Source: Coccinella septempunctata | Taxonomy: Eukaryota > Arthropoda > Insecta > Coleoptera > Coccinellidae | DNA: 64,000 bases | Assembly: GCF_907165205.1 (NCBI RefSeq) | Contig: NC_058198.1 | Location: forward strand, 16,283,001-16,347,000 | Direction: 5' to 3' | Shown: positions 54,402-64,000 of the stretch, in pieces | Numbering within the stretch: position 1 is the stretch's first letter | Layout: each line of letters begins with the position of its first letter | Notes under the pieces: generated by a model | Told to the model about the DNA's origin: nothing | The model's database searches: none | Seen by the model: only the letters and a program-made list of their open reading frames with translations | Translations under genes and position numbers: made by a program

Positions 54402-57075
54402 ATTACTTTACAGCAATATTAACAGCTACATCCCCAAAAAACACATAATTAATCACTTTATTGAGCAAAATGAAATATCCTGTGCCATGTTTGTAGAGGC
54501 AAAAATCCATGAGACGAGTTCAACAAATTACAGAAATTGGACAACAATTCAACGAATAGGACATGTGATACAGAACACAAGGGGTGGAAGCATAGTACAG
54601 TGTAGCCCTAACATCAAATGTGGCAAAGCAAATCCACCAGTGATCAATAACCCTTTAAACGAAGTGACGCATTTCACTATCCCTTTTAAAGAGGAAAAAT
54701 TGCATATTTTCCTAACTTACATACATCCCACTGCCAAAATAGAGGAAACTATTTTCATAAAAGCGTCCCAGTACAAGTATGCCATTATTATTGGAGACTT
54801 CAATGTGAATAGAGCTAAGAACAAGCAGATCAATAGTTTTTTGGAAAGTGGGCAATTTTCCAAGGCTTTAACGGATGCAACGTTTTTGATGGGAAACGTT
54901 GAGAGTACTCCTGATTTAGTACTATTTTCCACCAACATTAAGCAAAATATCAAGAAAATACAATTGACACCTGATCTTGGTGCCAACCATTTAGCGATGA
55001 TTTTGGAAATAGATATGAACATAGATCCAATGGAAACGAATATCAAACAAATATCAAATTATAAAAAATCCAACATTGATGAGATCAACAAAGAATTAGA
55101 AAAATTTATAGAAATAAATAAAAATAACCCAATAAACGAAAACCATGTTGAGTCTTTCAATAGCTTGCTATCGGAAACCATCAAAAAGCATACCCCAATG
55201 ATCTCGATCCACCCATACATTCATGAACTTCCCCCATATATTATAAAGCTAATAAAACAAAAAAGAAAGATATATAGGGAATATTGCAGAAATAAACTTC
55301 CAGAAGTCAAAAAATCATTGAATGAGCTCAATAGAAATGTAAACAAAATGATTCAACAATATAAGGAGCACAAGTGGACAGAAGCCTGCGGCAGAATAAA
55401 TGAATCTAAAGGGAAGACTTTCTATCATGAAATCAACAAGCTAACTAAATACAAAAAATACACACAAATTCCCACATTAATAGAAAATAACACTGAATAC
55501 AAAACTGACCAGGAAAAGGTTGATTTGTTTGCTAGCCACTACAAGAACATATTCACATTTGACAAAGAAGGCAATTTCGATAGAAATACTTATGATGAAG
55601 TGAATGCTTGGTATGAGGAATTTTTCAAAAACAGTAATACAGTTGAGGCTGAAAAGATTGAAATAAATGAAGCAGACTACTACCTAATACTGCAGAAAAC
55701 AAAAAATAGTGCACCTGGGCCAGACAACATACCATGGATCATAGTGAAAGCACTAAACGAAAAAATACACAAACATCTAATGAGTATTTATGAATACTGT
55801 CTGAATAACTCTATATTCCCAGAAATATGGAAAAAAGGTCTTATAATTAATATACATAAAACGAGTTCAGACTCGAGCAAGGTTACCAATTATAGGCCAA
55901 TAACTTTGTTGCCCGTGCTGGGAAAGCTTTATGAGAAAATAATTAAATCCATACTGGAAAAACATTTAAACAAGTACATTCCCAATTACCAATTTGGCTT
56001 CAAGGAAAGGAATTCAACAAACCACCCACTAACAATATTGGTTTCAAATGTACAAAATGCTACTCTCAGTAAACTGAAAACTTCAGCATTGTGTTTGGAC
56101 ATACAAAAAGCATTCGACAGCATGTGGCACAAGGGACTACTTTTCAAACTGAACAAGATAAAATGCCCTGCTATCTTAATAAAACTCTGCAAGCAGTTTC
56201 TGGAAAACAGAAAGCTGACGGTCAAAATAAACAACTCATTTTCAACATCTTTCTCTCCAGAGCAAGGAACACCACAAGGATCTCCACTTTCCACAACACT
56301 ATACAAATTCTATGGTTATGACATCTACCCTAAGACCACAAAGAAAAAATACATATTGCAATTTGCGGACGACACAACGTTGATTGTTCACGAAAAATCT
56401 CTAGAGACTTGCATGCAAGCACTACAGCTTCTGGTAAATGACATTACCAAATGGTTCTTTAAATGGAGACTAACACCTAACCCAGCCAAATCACAACTCA
56501 TAATCTTCGATCACATAATTTCTCAAGGATCCCCACATATAATCATTAATGGTATGTCTGTAACACCATCCTCATCAATAAAATACTTGGGAGTCCAAAT
56601 CGATAACAGGTACAATTTCAACAGACACACAAAATTAATTAAAAAAAAGACCATATCTAGAGCGAAATATTTTGCAAAGCTAACCTATAAGAAACAGGGT
56701 ATCAACATAAAGAGTGCCACAAAAATATATAAAACTATATGTCGACCCTTACTGGAATATGCCCATCCACTGTTTGCCAATTGCAAAGCCCCAGCAATTA
56801 AAAATCTGGAGGTGGCAGAAACGACAGCACTGAGGACCATCACTAGAATGAGGCACCCTAACAATGTTCTGCATAATCCCCCAAACCACCTGCTTTTCTC
56901 AGCAACAGGAATTGAGCCAATAAAGGAGAGGATCAATAGGCTAAATAAAAATTTTTATTCTAGATTGTTAGAGTTAGAAGAAGTGATCCCCCAATATCAT
57001 GAAGATGTAAACATTTCAACTAGAAAACACCCAACAGAGACTCTAATAAACAAATTAAGTAATGTTTTATGTTAA
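54394..57075 (+). CDS. ORF2p (endonuclease and reverse transcriptase) of the Jockey-type element
   Basis: 893 codons from the ATG at 54394; the open frame reaches further up to 54328 but lies inside ORF1. N-terminal APE-type endonuclease: LLYSNINSY at the start, a conserved Glu in FVEAKIH, and GDFN at 134-137. RT: APGPDNIPW, NYRPITLLPVLGKLYEK, GFKERNST, LDIQKAFDSMWH, GTPQGSPLS and FADD at 657-660, followed by a C-terminal region with CRPLLEYAHPLF. The protein nicks target DNA and copies its RNA there (target-primed reverse transcription). No stop or frameshift is visible. The GTPQGSPLS and FADDT motifs and the two-ORF layout with three Gag knuckles fit the Jockey clade. Confidence 0.9.
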   Translation: MVKLLYSNINSYIPKKHIINHFIEQNEISCAMFVEAKIHETSSTNYRNWTTIQRIGHVIQNTRGGSIVQCSPNIKCGKANPPVINNPLNEVTHFTIPFKEEKLHIFLTYIHPTAKIEETIFIKASQYKYAIIIGDFNVNRAKNKQINSFLESGQFSKALTDATFLMGNVESTPDLVLFSTNIKQNIKKIQLTPDLGANHLAMILEIDMNIDPMETNIKQISNYKKSNIDEINKELEKFIEINKNNPINENHVESFNSLLSETIKKHTPMISIHPYIHELPPYIIKLIKQKRKIYREYCRNKLPEVKKSLNELNRNVNKMIQQYKEHKWTEACGRINESKGKTFYHEINKLTKYKKYTQIPTLIENNTEYKTDQEKVDLFASHYKNIFTFDKEGNFDRNTYDEVNAWYEEFFKNSNTVEAEKIEINEADYYLILQKTKNSAPGPDNIPWIIVKALNEKIHKHLMSIYEYCLNNSIFPEIWKKGLIINIHKTSSDSSKVTNYRPITLLPVLGKLYEKIIKSILEKHLNKYIPNYQFGFKERNSTNHPLTILVSNVQNATLSKLKTSALCLDIQKAFDSMWHKGLLFKLNKIKCPAILIKLCKQFLENRKLTVKINNSFSTSFSPEQGTPQGSPLSTTLYKFYGYDIYPKTTKKKYILQFADDTTLIVHEKSLETCMQALQLLVNDITKWFFKWRLTPNPAKSQLIIFDHIISQGSPHIIINGMSVTPSSSIKYLGVQIDNRYNFNRHTKLIKKKTISRAKYFAKLTYKKQGINIKSATKIYKTICRPLLEYAHPLFANCKAPAIKNLEVAETTALRTITRMRHPNNVLHNPPNHLLFSATGIEPIKERINRLNKNFYSRLLELEEVIPQYHEDVNISTRKHPTETLINKLSNVLC

Positions 57076-57190
57076 TATATAATTGTAACATTTTTATATA
57101 TTAAAGTGTAAATTTATAGGCTGAAGGACCTCAGGTCGATGGCCAATTGCTTATATGCTTATATTTGCAATAAATGACTGTTACTACTAC

Positions 57191-58007
57191 TATAGCATGA
57201 ACTTTGAAGTATTTTGAAATAAGATATTTGATTGTTGATGCATTTTTCGGAAATATTGCAATTAATTATCGATTTATGTTCGAACCCCAGCATCTCAAAA
57301 TAAAACTTTTTTCTATAGAACGGCCTTTTCAAAATCATTTTGAATATTTTCGATAGCCGGATCAGCATAGAAATCATAAAATATCTAATCTAAACAGCAA
57401 ATGAAGTTGGACGGCCAAAAACTTGCATAAGTTTGACTATGTCTAATTTCGACATTATTTTGGCGATATTTTATTTTCACTTTACTGAATGTCACTTGCA
57501 TTGGTTATTTTTTTTTTAATATCTTCTTTTCGTACTGGGCGTGAATATAATTTCCGATTTTCGTTTTAAATTTTGGAGATAGTGAGGCCTTACAAATGTT
57601 TTAGTGTGACTTTCGGACTAATATCAAGTTATTTCCGTATAATTCCCCATTTTGAAAAACGATAGCAGAATATTCCGTATCCAGGAATACCTTGTCAATT
57701 TTGGGCATAGTAAGGATAGGCTGTATCATAATTCGACTAAAATAGAGGTTTTCATTTAAACAAATTTTTTTCGATGAGAGTACGAAACGAAAGAATTTTT
57801 TGGTGGATATGCTGTTAAAAATACATTATGACTTCGACAACAATTCCTGAATGTTGCACCATTCTATCGTTAAAGCATACTGAAAGCTGGAAATCTTGGA
57901 AAATTCATTGTCATGTCACCAGAGTCACATGTTACTCGATGGGGAATCCATGCCGTTTTTTGAGAAACCAAGTTTTTAGCTCTCATAATATGAAAATACT
58001 TCATTTT

Positions 58008-58038
<31 letters not shown>

Positions 58039-59099
58039 AATTTATTTATTTATTTATTCATTATTATATACTCAAAATTCTTCGGTTTTCCGGTTAAGAC
58101 ATTGAAAATGAAATTCATGAAGTAGATAGTAGTGCTCCGTATAATTAGGGTGAAAATAAAAAATAACGATTCTGTACTTATATATAGGAACCTTCATGGA
58201 TTTCTGCATATACATCAGAGTCGTTAAATCTATTCAGGGACATTCTTTCTATAGTTTTTATTTCCTCAGGAAAAACGTGTATACCATTTACAACGTGAAT
58301 GTAAATGATGAAAAAGAATTCTCTAGAAATTATTAATTTTGAAATATTGTTTGGAGCAGCGAGATTTCAAACAAACTTAAGAATTGAAATACTAATGCGC
58401 TTCAATACTTGCTTATCCAGATAGTTATTATCTGTATCGATAACTTATACTTTTCAATTGTTGATATTTTATCATTTCATAATATCAGAAACGTTTGAAA
58501 AAATAAAGGGTAATATAGTATATTCTTTCTGTAAGAAAAATACTCTGGACAATTATCATATAAATTCGCATATGTTTCATAAACTCATAATTTTATAAAA
58601 CACTCTATAATTTCAGGTATTTTTAGTGTTAGGCTCAAGTATCACAAAATAACAAAATATTTTATATGTTCTTTTTAGGTATCATAAATAATGGATTGAA
58701 CACAATAAGTAAAATATCGCAGGAATTTGGACAGGTTGAAAAACGATCTCTTATGAATTCGCCAACGTATCGGAACTATTTTGTTCCTTTCTCAAGGCTC
58801 ATCATACAACTAATAAAAGTAACACTTTAAAATGGGTCATAGGAAGTTAAGGATAAATTAACAAACAGTCCGACGTGTGACAGTTAAATTGAACGAATGT
58901 AATACGTTGATTCCATAGAAATTTTAAGTCACAGCAATCTAATATCGAATCAGACGACGGAACGGCAATTGGGTGGTGGGGTGCTAGGGAGGGATGGTAG
59001 AGGGGCTATATAACAGCGGAGTAGATGTACAAAGTATTCAGTTGTGAATGTGCTTCGTGCTGCAAATATTGTGTTGTGGTTTACATTTTTAACTTTGAT
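57191..59099 (+). repeat. Unit X, copies IV-V, continued
   Basis: Resumes after the Jockey-type insertion. At about 57628-57645 the family-1 target site is uninterrupted (AAGTTATTTCCG). It then has the ATTT tract (58008-58060), an AT-rich stretch, the hammerhead-like region (GTATCGG here instead of GTTTCGG) and the promoter (TATATAA 59007). It is cut within the leader at 59099 by a Dong-A copy, so the small gene is missing. Confidence 0.82.
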
Positions 59100-61326
59100 A
59101 CACATGTCTTCCAACGATGTACAAATTAATCACATCGTGCATATCAAACCGAATTCACAACCATTGCGAAAGAAATAACATCATCGCCATGCAACAGGAA
59201 GGATGCACCAAAGACAGCCGAGGGTGCAAAGAACAACTAATAATAGATTCAGTTATCTGCAATCAAGCGTTCTCCAAGCGAAGGAATCTTTACGCTGCCT
59301 ACATAGACTACAAAAAAGCATTCGATTCTATACCTCACGAATGGCTCTTGACGATCTTGAAGATTTACAAGGTGGATCCCAATATTGTTAAGTTCCTGAA
59401 AAACGCCATGTCAACCTGGCGTACTAGTCTCCAAATGAAAGCAGCAGATTGCTCCATTACATCAGGACCTATTCCAATAAGACGCGGAATTTTCCAAGGA
59501 GACTCGCTGAGCCCTCTGTGGTTCTGCATGGCCCTGAATCCCTTGTCTCATAGATTGAATTCTACGGACTACGGATTTTCCATCAAGAGCGGCAGTAGAA
59601 CTATGATGAAACTGAATCATCTCCTTTACATGGACGATTTGAAACTCTTCGCATCTACCAAAAAACAAATGCAACTGATGCTGAAAATGGTGGAAGGATT
59701 CTCGGAAGACATCAAAATGAAGTTTGGACTAGAAAAATGTCGACTGCTAAACATAACGAGAGGAAAAATAGAAGATGGTACGTTCAAACTCAAGGAAGGT
59801 GCAGAAATTGAAGCATTAAAGGAAGGAGACACATACAAGTATCTAGGCATAAAACAGGCAAGAAAAATCAATCAGACTCAGATGAAGAAAGAATTAACGG
59901 AGGAGTTTACCCGAAGATTGAGGAGGATAATGAGAACTGGTCTTAACAGCAAGAATCTGATAAAAGCGATTAACACCTACGCTTGCTCGGCGCTGAGCTA
60001 TTCATTTGGTATTATCTCTTGGACGACCACCGATTTAGCAGCTTTACAGAGAAAAATAAGGACGATGCTGACTAAACACAATAAACATCACCCCAAAAGC
60101 TCAATAGAACGGACAGAGCTGCCACGACATCTTGGGGGTAGAGGAATTGTTGATTTGTCCAACCGTATGTCCCAGGAAATTGAAGGACTTCGAAACTATT
60201 TCTTGAGCAAGGCAGCTTCGTCAGAACTCCATCGAGTAGTTTGTGTTGCTGATACATCTACACCGTTAAAGCTACACCAGGATCACTTGGAAAACGTCGA
60301 ACACTCTGCAGAAAGTAAAATGCAGAAACTGATTGGCAAACCTTTGCATGGGAGGCACCAGAATGAGATCAACCATGATTACGTCGACATATCTGCGTCG
60401 AACTACTGGCTGACTTCCGGAAGGTTGTTTCCTGAGACAGAGGGCTTCATGCTCGCCATCCAGGATCAGGTGATTCCAACAAGAAATTACATGAGATACA
60501 TCGCCAAGGATGCCTCAGTGGCGGACGATAGCTGTCGTTATGGCTGTGCGACACATGAAACTATCCAGCACATCACCGGGGGATGTCAGAAGTTCGCGGG
60601 CACGGAGTACAAAAATAGACATGATGCTGTTGCCAAGATTCTTCACCAAGAATTGGCACTAAAACACCAACTTCTAACTTCGAAAAGGATTCCTTATTAC
60701 AATTACCATCCAGATGCTGTGCTGGAAAACGAACATCACAAGCTCTACTGGGATCGCACTGTTCTCACAGACCGGAAAATAACCCACAATAGACCAGACC
60801 TCATATTGCTCAATAAGGATGAGGACACAGCACTATTCATCGACGTGGCAATTCCAAATAATAAAAATCTTCTAGATAGACACACTGCAAAAATTTCAAA
60901 ATATAGAGATCTCGAGGAACAAACCAGAAGACAGTGGAAGCTGAAAGATATAAAGACCATCCCTATTGTCATTTCATCTACAGGCCTGATACCGAAGAAA
61001 CTACTGGAGAACTTGAGAAAACTTCAGTTGGACGAAAATATTTATAAAGTCATGCAGAAGGCGGTACTGCTCGGAACGGCGAGAACTGTACGCGAGTACA
61101 TGGGGAATGCAGAGGAACACCGTCTGCTCCGACAGGAGGTGCGGGTGGAGCAGGAATCCAACCTACAGCAGGGAGCCGAGGAGCGACCCGAACCCGACCA
61201 CCACCACGAGCCCGAAAACCTGGAGAGGGCTCCAACAGAGCTTAATCCTTTTGATATCTCAGATATCTGGGATAAGTGAATTTTCCTCTGGAGAGGAGTG
61301 TGAAAGCCGCAAGGCTAAAGTCATAA
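59100..61326 (+). mobile_element. Dong-A copy 4, 5'-truncated
   Basis: It begins inside RT (equivalent to about 19483) directly after TTTTAACTTTGATA of unit X, which is not a TAA tract, and keeps the 3' end with its hairpins up to GTCATAAT. The unusual site suggests that the nuclease or a recombination event used a different target. Confidence 0.85.
59117..61279 (+). CDS. Dong-A copy 4 partial RT/endonuclease ORF
   Basis: About 720 codons, open. It starts in the middle of RT (first ATG is an internal Met of MYKLITSCISNRIH), then AYIDYKKAFDSIPHEW, FQGDSLSPLWF, YMDDLKLF (about 59627), the finger CRYGCATHETIQH with a following Cys (GGC), and the nuclease core RPDLILLN...LFIDVAIPN. Its stop is moved downstream to 61279 because the usual TGA is TCA. 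Without the N-terminal part it is not autonomous. Confidence 0.82.
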   Translation: MYKLITSCISNRIHNHCERNNIIAMQQEGCTKDSRGCKEQLIIDSVICNQAFSKRRNLYAAYIDYKKAFDSIPHEWLLTILKIYKVDPNIVKFLKNAMSTWRTSLQMKAADCSITSGPIPIRRGIFQGDSLSPLWFCMALNPLSHRLNSTDYGFSIKSGSRTMMKLNHLLYMDDLKLFASTKKQMQLMLKMVEGFSEDIKMKFGLEKCRLLNITRGKIEDGTFKLKEGAEIEALKEGDTYKYLGIKQARKINQTQMKKELTEEFTRRLRRIMRTGLNSKNLIKAINTYACSALSYSFGIISWTTTDLAALQRKIRTMLTKHNKHHPKSSIERTELPRHLGGRGIVDLSNRMSQEIEGLRNYFLSKAASSELHRVVCVADTSTPLKLHQDHLENVEHSAESKMQKLIGKPLHGRHQNEINHDYVDISASNYWLTSGRLFPETEGFMLAIQDQVIPTRNYMRYIAKDASVADDSCRYGCATHETIQHITGGCQKFAGTEYKNRHDAVAKILHQELALKHQLLTSKRIPYYNYHPDAVLENEHHKLYWDRTVLTDRKITHNRPDLILLNKDEDTALFIDVAIPNNKNLLDRHTAKISKYRDLEEQTRRQWKLKDIKTIPIVISSTGLIPKKLLENLRKLQLDENIYKVMQKAVLLGTARTVREYMGNAEEHRLLRQEVRVEQESNLQQGAEERPEPDHHHEPENLERAPTELNPFDISDIWDK

Positions 61327-61750
61327 TACAGAGATCTCGTGGAACAAACCAGAAGACAGTGGAAGCTGAAAGATATAAAGACCATCCCTATTGTCATTTC
61401 ATCTACAGGCCTGATACCGAAGAAATTACTAGAGTACTTGAGAAAACTTCAGTTGGACGAAAATATTTATAAAGTCATGCAGAAGGCGGTACTGCTCGGA
61501 ACGGCGAGAACTGTACGCAAGTACATGGGGAATGCAGAGGAACACCGTCTGCTCCGACAGGAAGTGCGGGTGGAGCAGGAATCCAACCTACAGCAGGGAG
61601 CCGAGGAGCGACCCGAACCCGACCACCACCACGAGCCCGAAAACCTGGAAAGGGCTCCAACAGAGCTTAATCCTTTTGATATCTGAGATATCTGGGATAA
61701 GTGAATTTTCCTCTGGAGAGGAGTGTGAAAGCCGCAAGGCTAAAGTCATA
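61327..61750 (+). mobile_element. Dong-A copy 5, 3' end only
   Basis: 424 bases repeating the last part of Dong-A (from about 60901), head-to-tail after GTCATAAT of copy 4. It has the usual stop and all three hairpins. Either a severely 5'-truncated insertion at the TAA end of copy 4 or a local duplication. Confidence 0.82.
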
Positions 61751-63830
61751 TTTTTATTAATTCCAAGAAATTACACCAAATAAGATATAAAAATGGAATA
61801 AGTCAAAAAACATATTGAACAGGAATCAAACAGACAAAATATTAACATACCTATCTCCTACAGTACGAAATGAATTCAGATAAACTGTATGGCTCTGATT
61901 TCAAAATAAAACAATATAAAGATTTCTTAAAATCCTCATCGCAAGTGATCATTCTAATAGTTTTTGGTAGAGTATTGTACATAGATATTGCCATACATTC
62001 AACAGTTCTCTCCCTTAGTATTGTCCTATGAATAGGTACATTATAAGGAAACATTCTTCTGGTGTTATTAACATTTTTGTAATCCTCAAAATAATGAATT
62101 CGTTTTCTAAAAAAAAGTAAGAGCCTATATACATATAATCCATAGACAGTGAGTATATTATTTTTTTCGAAATTTCCTATACATGATTCTCTATAACTCA
62201 AACGTAACATAGTACGCAATGCCCTTTTTTGAACAACGAAAATATTTTCCACATTTGATGAACTACCCCCAAAAATTATTCCATATGAAAGTATGGAATG
62301 AAAATTTGCAAAATAGACAAGTTTGAGCACATCGAAATTCACTTGACCAATTAACATAAATAATGTGTAACATGCAGAGCTTAATCTGGTCTTAAGTTGT
62401 TCTGTATGAGGTCCCCACTTTAATTGACTGTCAAGAACTATACCCAAAAATTTCACATTATCTTCAACCACAACAGAGCTATCAAGAATATCCACAGTTT
62501 CAGGAAAATCTAATTTGGAATTATCACTATGAAAAATCATACATTTAGTCTTCTCAATGTTTAGGACAAGATTATAATTAAATAACCAAGTTTTTACCGA
62601 GTTAACCACAATATTGCAAACATCAACAGCGTATGGAATACATGACGATCGGGTCAAAATATTTGTATCGTCTGCAAATAATCTCATTGAGGTAGTATCC
62701 TGGGACGGCATTGTAGACTTAACTGAAAGAGCATGATTTGTTTCAATGCTTTTAGTCAAAACAGCTGGTGATTTTACTTCAGTCCGAGATGAGGGTATAC
62801 TCTTCATCATCCTCTCAATTAGAGGTTCACATTCACTTTTGATCGCCTTAGGTAGAGAATTAACATAAATTATGAACAATAAAGGACCAACAATACTACC
62901 CTGAGGGAGTCCTAAAATTGTTTCAATTTCATCCGAGACAAAGGTTTCACCATCAGCCTCCAGAACTACCCGTTGTTTTCTGGACTTCAAATAGCTCTCT
63001 ATGAGTTTGAGTTGACTATCTCTGATATCACAATTATCGAGTACTTCCAAAAGCTTCCGATGATCAACACAGAAAGTCTTCGAAAGGTCCAAAAACAGTG
63101 CCATAGGAATTTGTCCTTGCTCCAGAGCAAGAACAATGTCAATTATGAGCTCAAAAATAGCGGTTTCAATATTTTTATTTTTAACAAAACCATGTTGACA
63201 TCCAGAAATAACATTGAATTTACGAAAAAAATTGGACATTCTATTGCTTAAAATCTTTTCAAAAACTTTAGAAAATGAAGAGAGGATGCTTATAGGCCTA
63301 TAGTTGTTAAGGTCATCTTTGCTACCTTTTTTATGTAGGGAAAAATACCCTCCGTGAAAGAACGATTGATTATAAAAGTTAATGGTTCAATGATAAAGTC
63401 TATCGATGCTTTTATCACTTTCATCGGTATTTCATCATGGCCCCATGATGTATTGGTTTTCAAAGATTTCACAACTTGTACAATTTCGTCCTGCGTAATA
63501 TCAAACATGAAAAAAGAATTATCAAGTTTGCTCTGAGAATTAGGGATAATAGACATCATATTTCTTCGGAAATTGATGAATGGGGACCTGGAAAGTATCT
63601 TCATCACCTCCAGACTGAATATTTACGCTCCAATAAGGAGGATTAGGCAATTTGACATCTTTCACATACCGAAGAGACAAACCAATAGCGCTATGAACTC
63701 TCCTGTTCATAGAATGCTCAGTCAATGTAACAGCTTTAAAGAAGTAATTGACCCATTTTTTCTCAGCACAATTTCTGTCAAGTCAAGGCTAAAGAATTAT
63801 TTCATCACATCTTACCATTGATCGCGGTAT
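61751..63830 (-). pseudogene. Decayed Jockey-superfamily reverse transcriptase element, minus strand
   Basis: Three frame segments on the minus strand: 63540-63725 and 63290-63607 (TNTSWGHDEIPMKVIK, the region ahead of RT) and 61851-63239 (462 codons, rest of RT and C-terminus). Motifs: GCQHGFVKNKNIETAIFEL, LFLDLSKTFCVDHRK, GLPQGSIVGPLLF and FADDTN near 62660-62677. About 45 extra Ser/Thr-rich residues lie between the YVNSLPKAI and LFADDTN motifs, more than usual. Frameshifts near 63250-63330 and 63600 inactivate it. The 3' end has AATAAA near 61755 and abuts Dong-A. No endonuclease seen; the 5' limit is unclear. Confidence 0.75.
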
Positions 63831-64000
63831 TCTGACTTTCGGCCCACATGGATGATGTATACTGTTGTGGTGGTTTTTTCTTTTTATATTGAATACGTAA
63901 TTTTAATTCTCCAGCATTTTTTTTTGCTTTTTCTAAGGTACTTCTATTTTTTTTTTTTTAATCTAAATTGTGACCATTTTTTGGGTATTTAATTAACTGT
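63831..64000. other. Unassigned AT-rich end of the window
   Basis: Contains T-rich runs (for example near 63950) and no open frame or recognisable repeat. It may be the 5' continuation of the minus-strand element or its flank. Confidence 0.4.

Larger units (their letters stand above)
52841..57190 (+). mobile_element. Complete Jockey-type non-LTR retrotransposon, 4350 bp
   Basis: It is bounded by an exact 12-bp target duplication, TATAGCATGAAC, at 52829-52840 and 57191-57202. Uninterrupted X sequence is seen around 10770-10790 and 46210-46225. It has a 5' leader of 160 bases, two overlapping ORFs, and a 3' end with CAATAAATGA then TACTACTAC. Full length, perfect duplication and open frames suggest a young insertion. 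Confidence 0.92.

Overview
The window looks like a transposon-packed stretch of an insect nuclear genome. It is AT-rich, has long ATTT, AAT/TAA and GA microsatellites, arthropod-style TATA plus TCAGT initiator promoters, and several non-LTR and LTR retrotransposon families inserted into one another. The insect order cannot be fixed from this sequence. I saw no ordinary host gene, rRNA, tRNA or CRISPR array.

Layout. 1-6884: pieces of a Ty3/gypsy-type LTR retrotransposon (third ORF, 3' untranslated region, LTRs), with a 1.79-kb tandem duplication and a fragment of a Jockey-superfamily element (family 2). 6885-14344: a non-coding-rich repeat called unit X here, carrying a 1553-bp tandem duplication and a 5'-truncated Jockey-superfamily element (family 1). 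14345-17227: a family-2 element, then a minus-strand LTR fragment of an unrelated LTR element. 17228-18731: unit X inverted, carrying a small gene. 18732-32626: a head-to-tail chain of R4/Dong-like elements with restriction-like endonuclease (families Dong-A and Dong-B) joined through TAA tracts. 32627-42764: a nearly complete 10.1-kb LTR retrotransposon inserted in a Dong-A copy; the rest of that copy is at 42765-45209. 45210-45622: an RTE-like scrap. 45623-59099: about two and a half tandem copies of unit X (period about 3.9 kb), one with family 1 and one with a complete Jockey-type element. 59100-61750: two truncated Dong-A copies. 61751 to about 63830: a decayed minus-strand Jockey-superfamily element.

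How the parts work together. The R4/Dong elements sit at TAA tracts, and Dong-A ends in such a tract, so each insertion supplies a new target and a chain forms. Dong-B copy 1 (1303 codons open) and the Jockey-type element at 52841-57190 (12-bp target duplication, two open frames) are the best candidates for recent activity. The LTR element has matching LTRs, a primer-binding site, a polypurine tract, a GTTAAAC slip site between gag and pol, and a third ORF behind a splice acceptor. Its protease triad and integrase frame are damaged.

Least explained items: unit X, a tandem ~3.9-kb repeat with a TATA/initiator promoter, a short basic ORF with weak SERTA-like resemblance and a hairpin-rich 3' region; the third ORF of the LTR element, which repeats the Gag zinc-knuckle pair next to a Pro-rich repeat and a basic tail; and the strand-biased ACCG enrichment seen in the parts of that LTR element I sampled.
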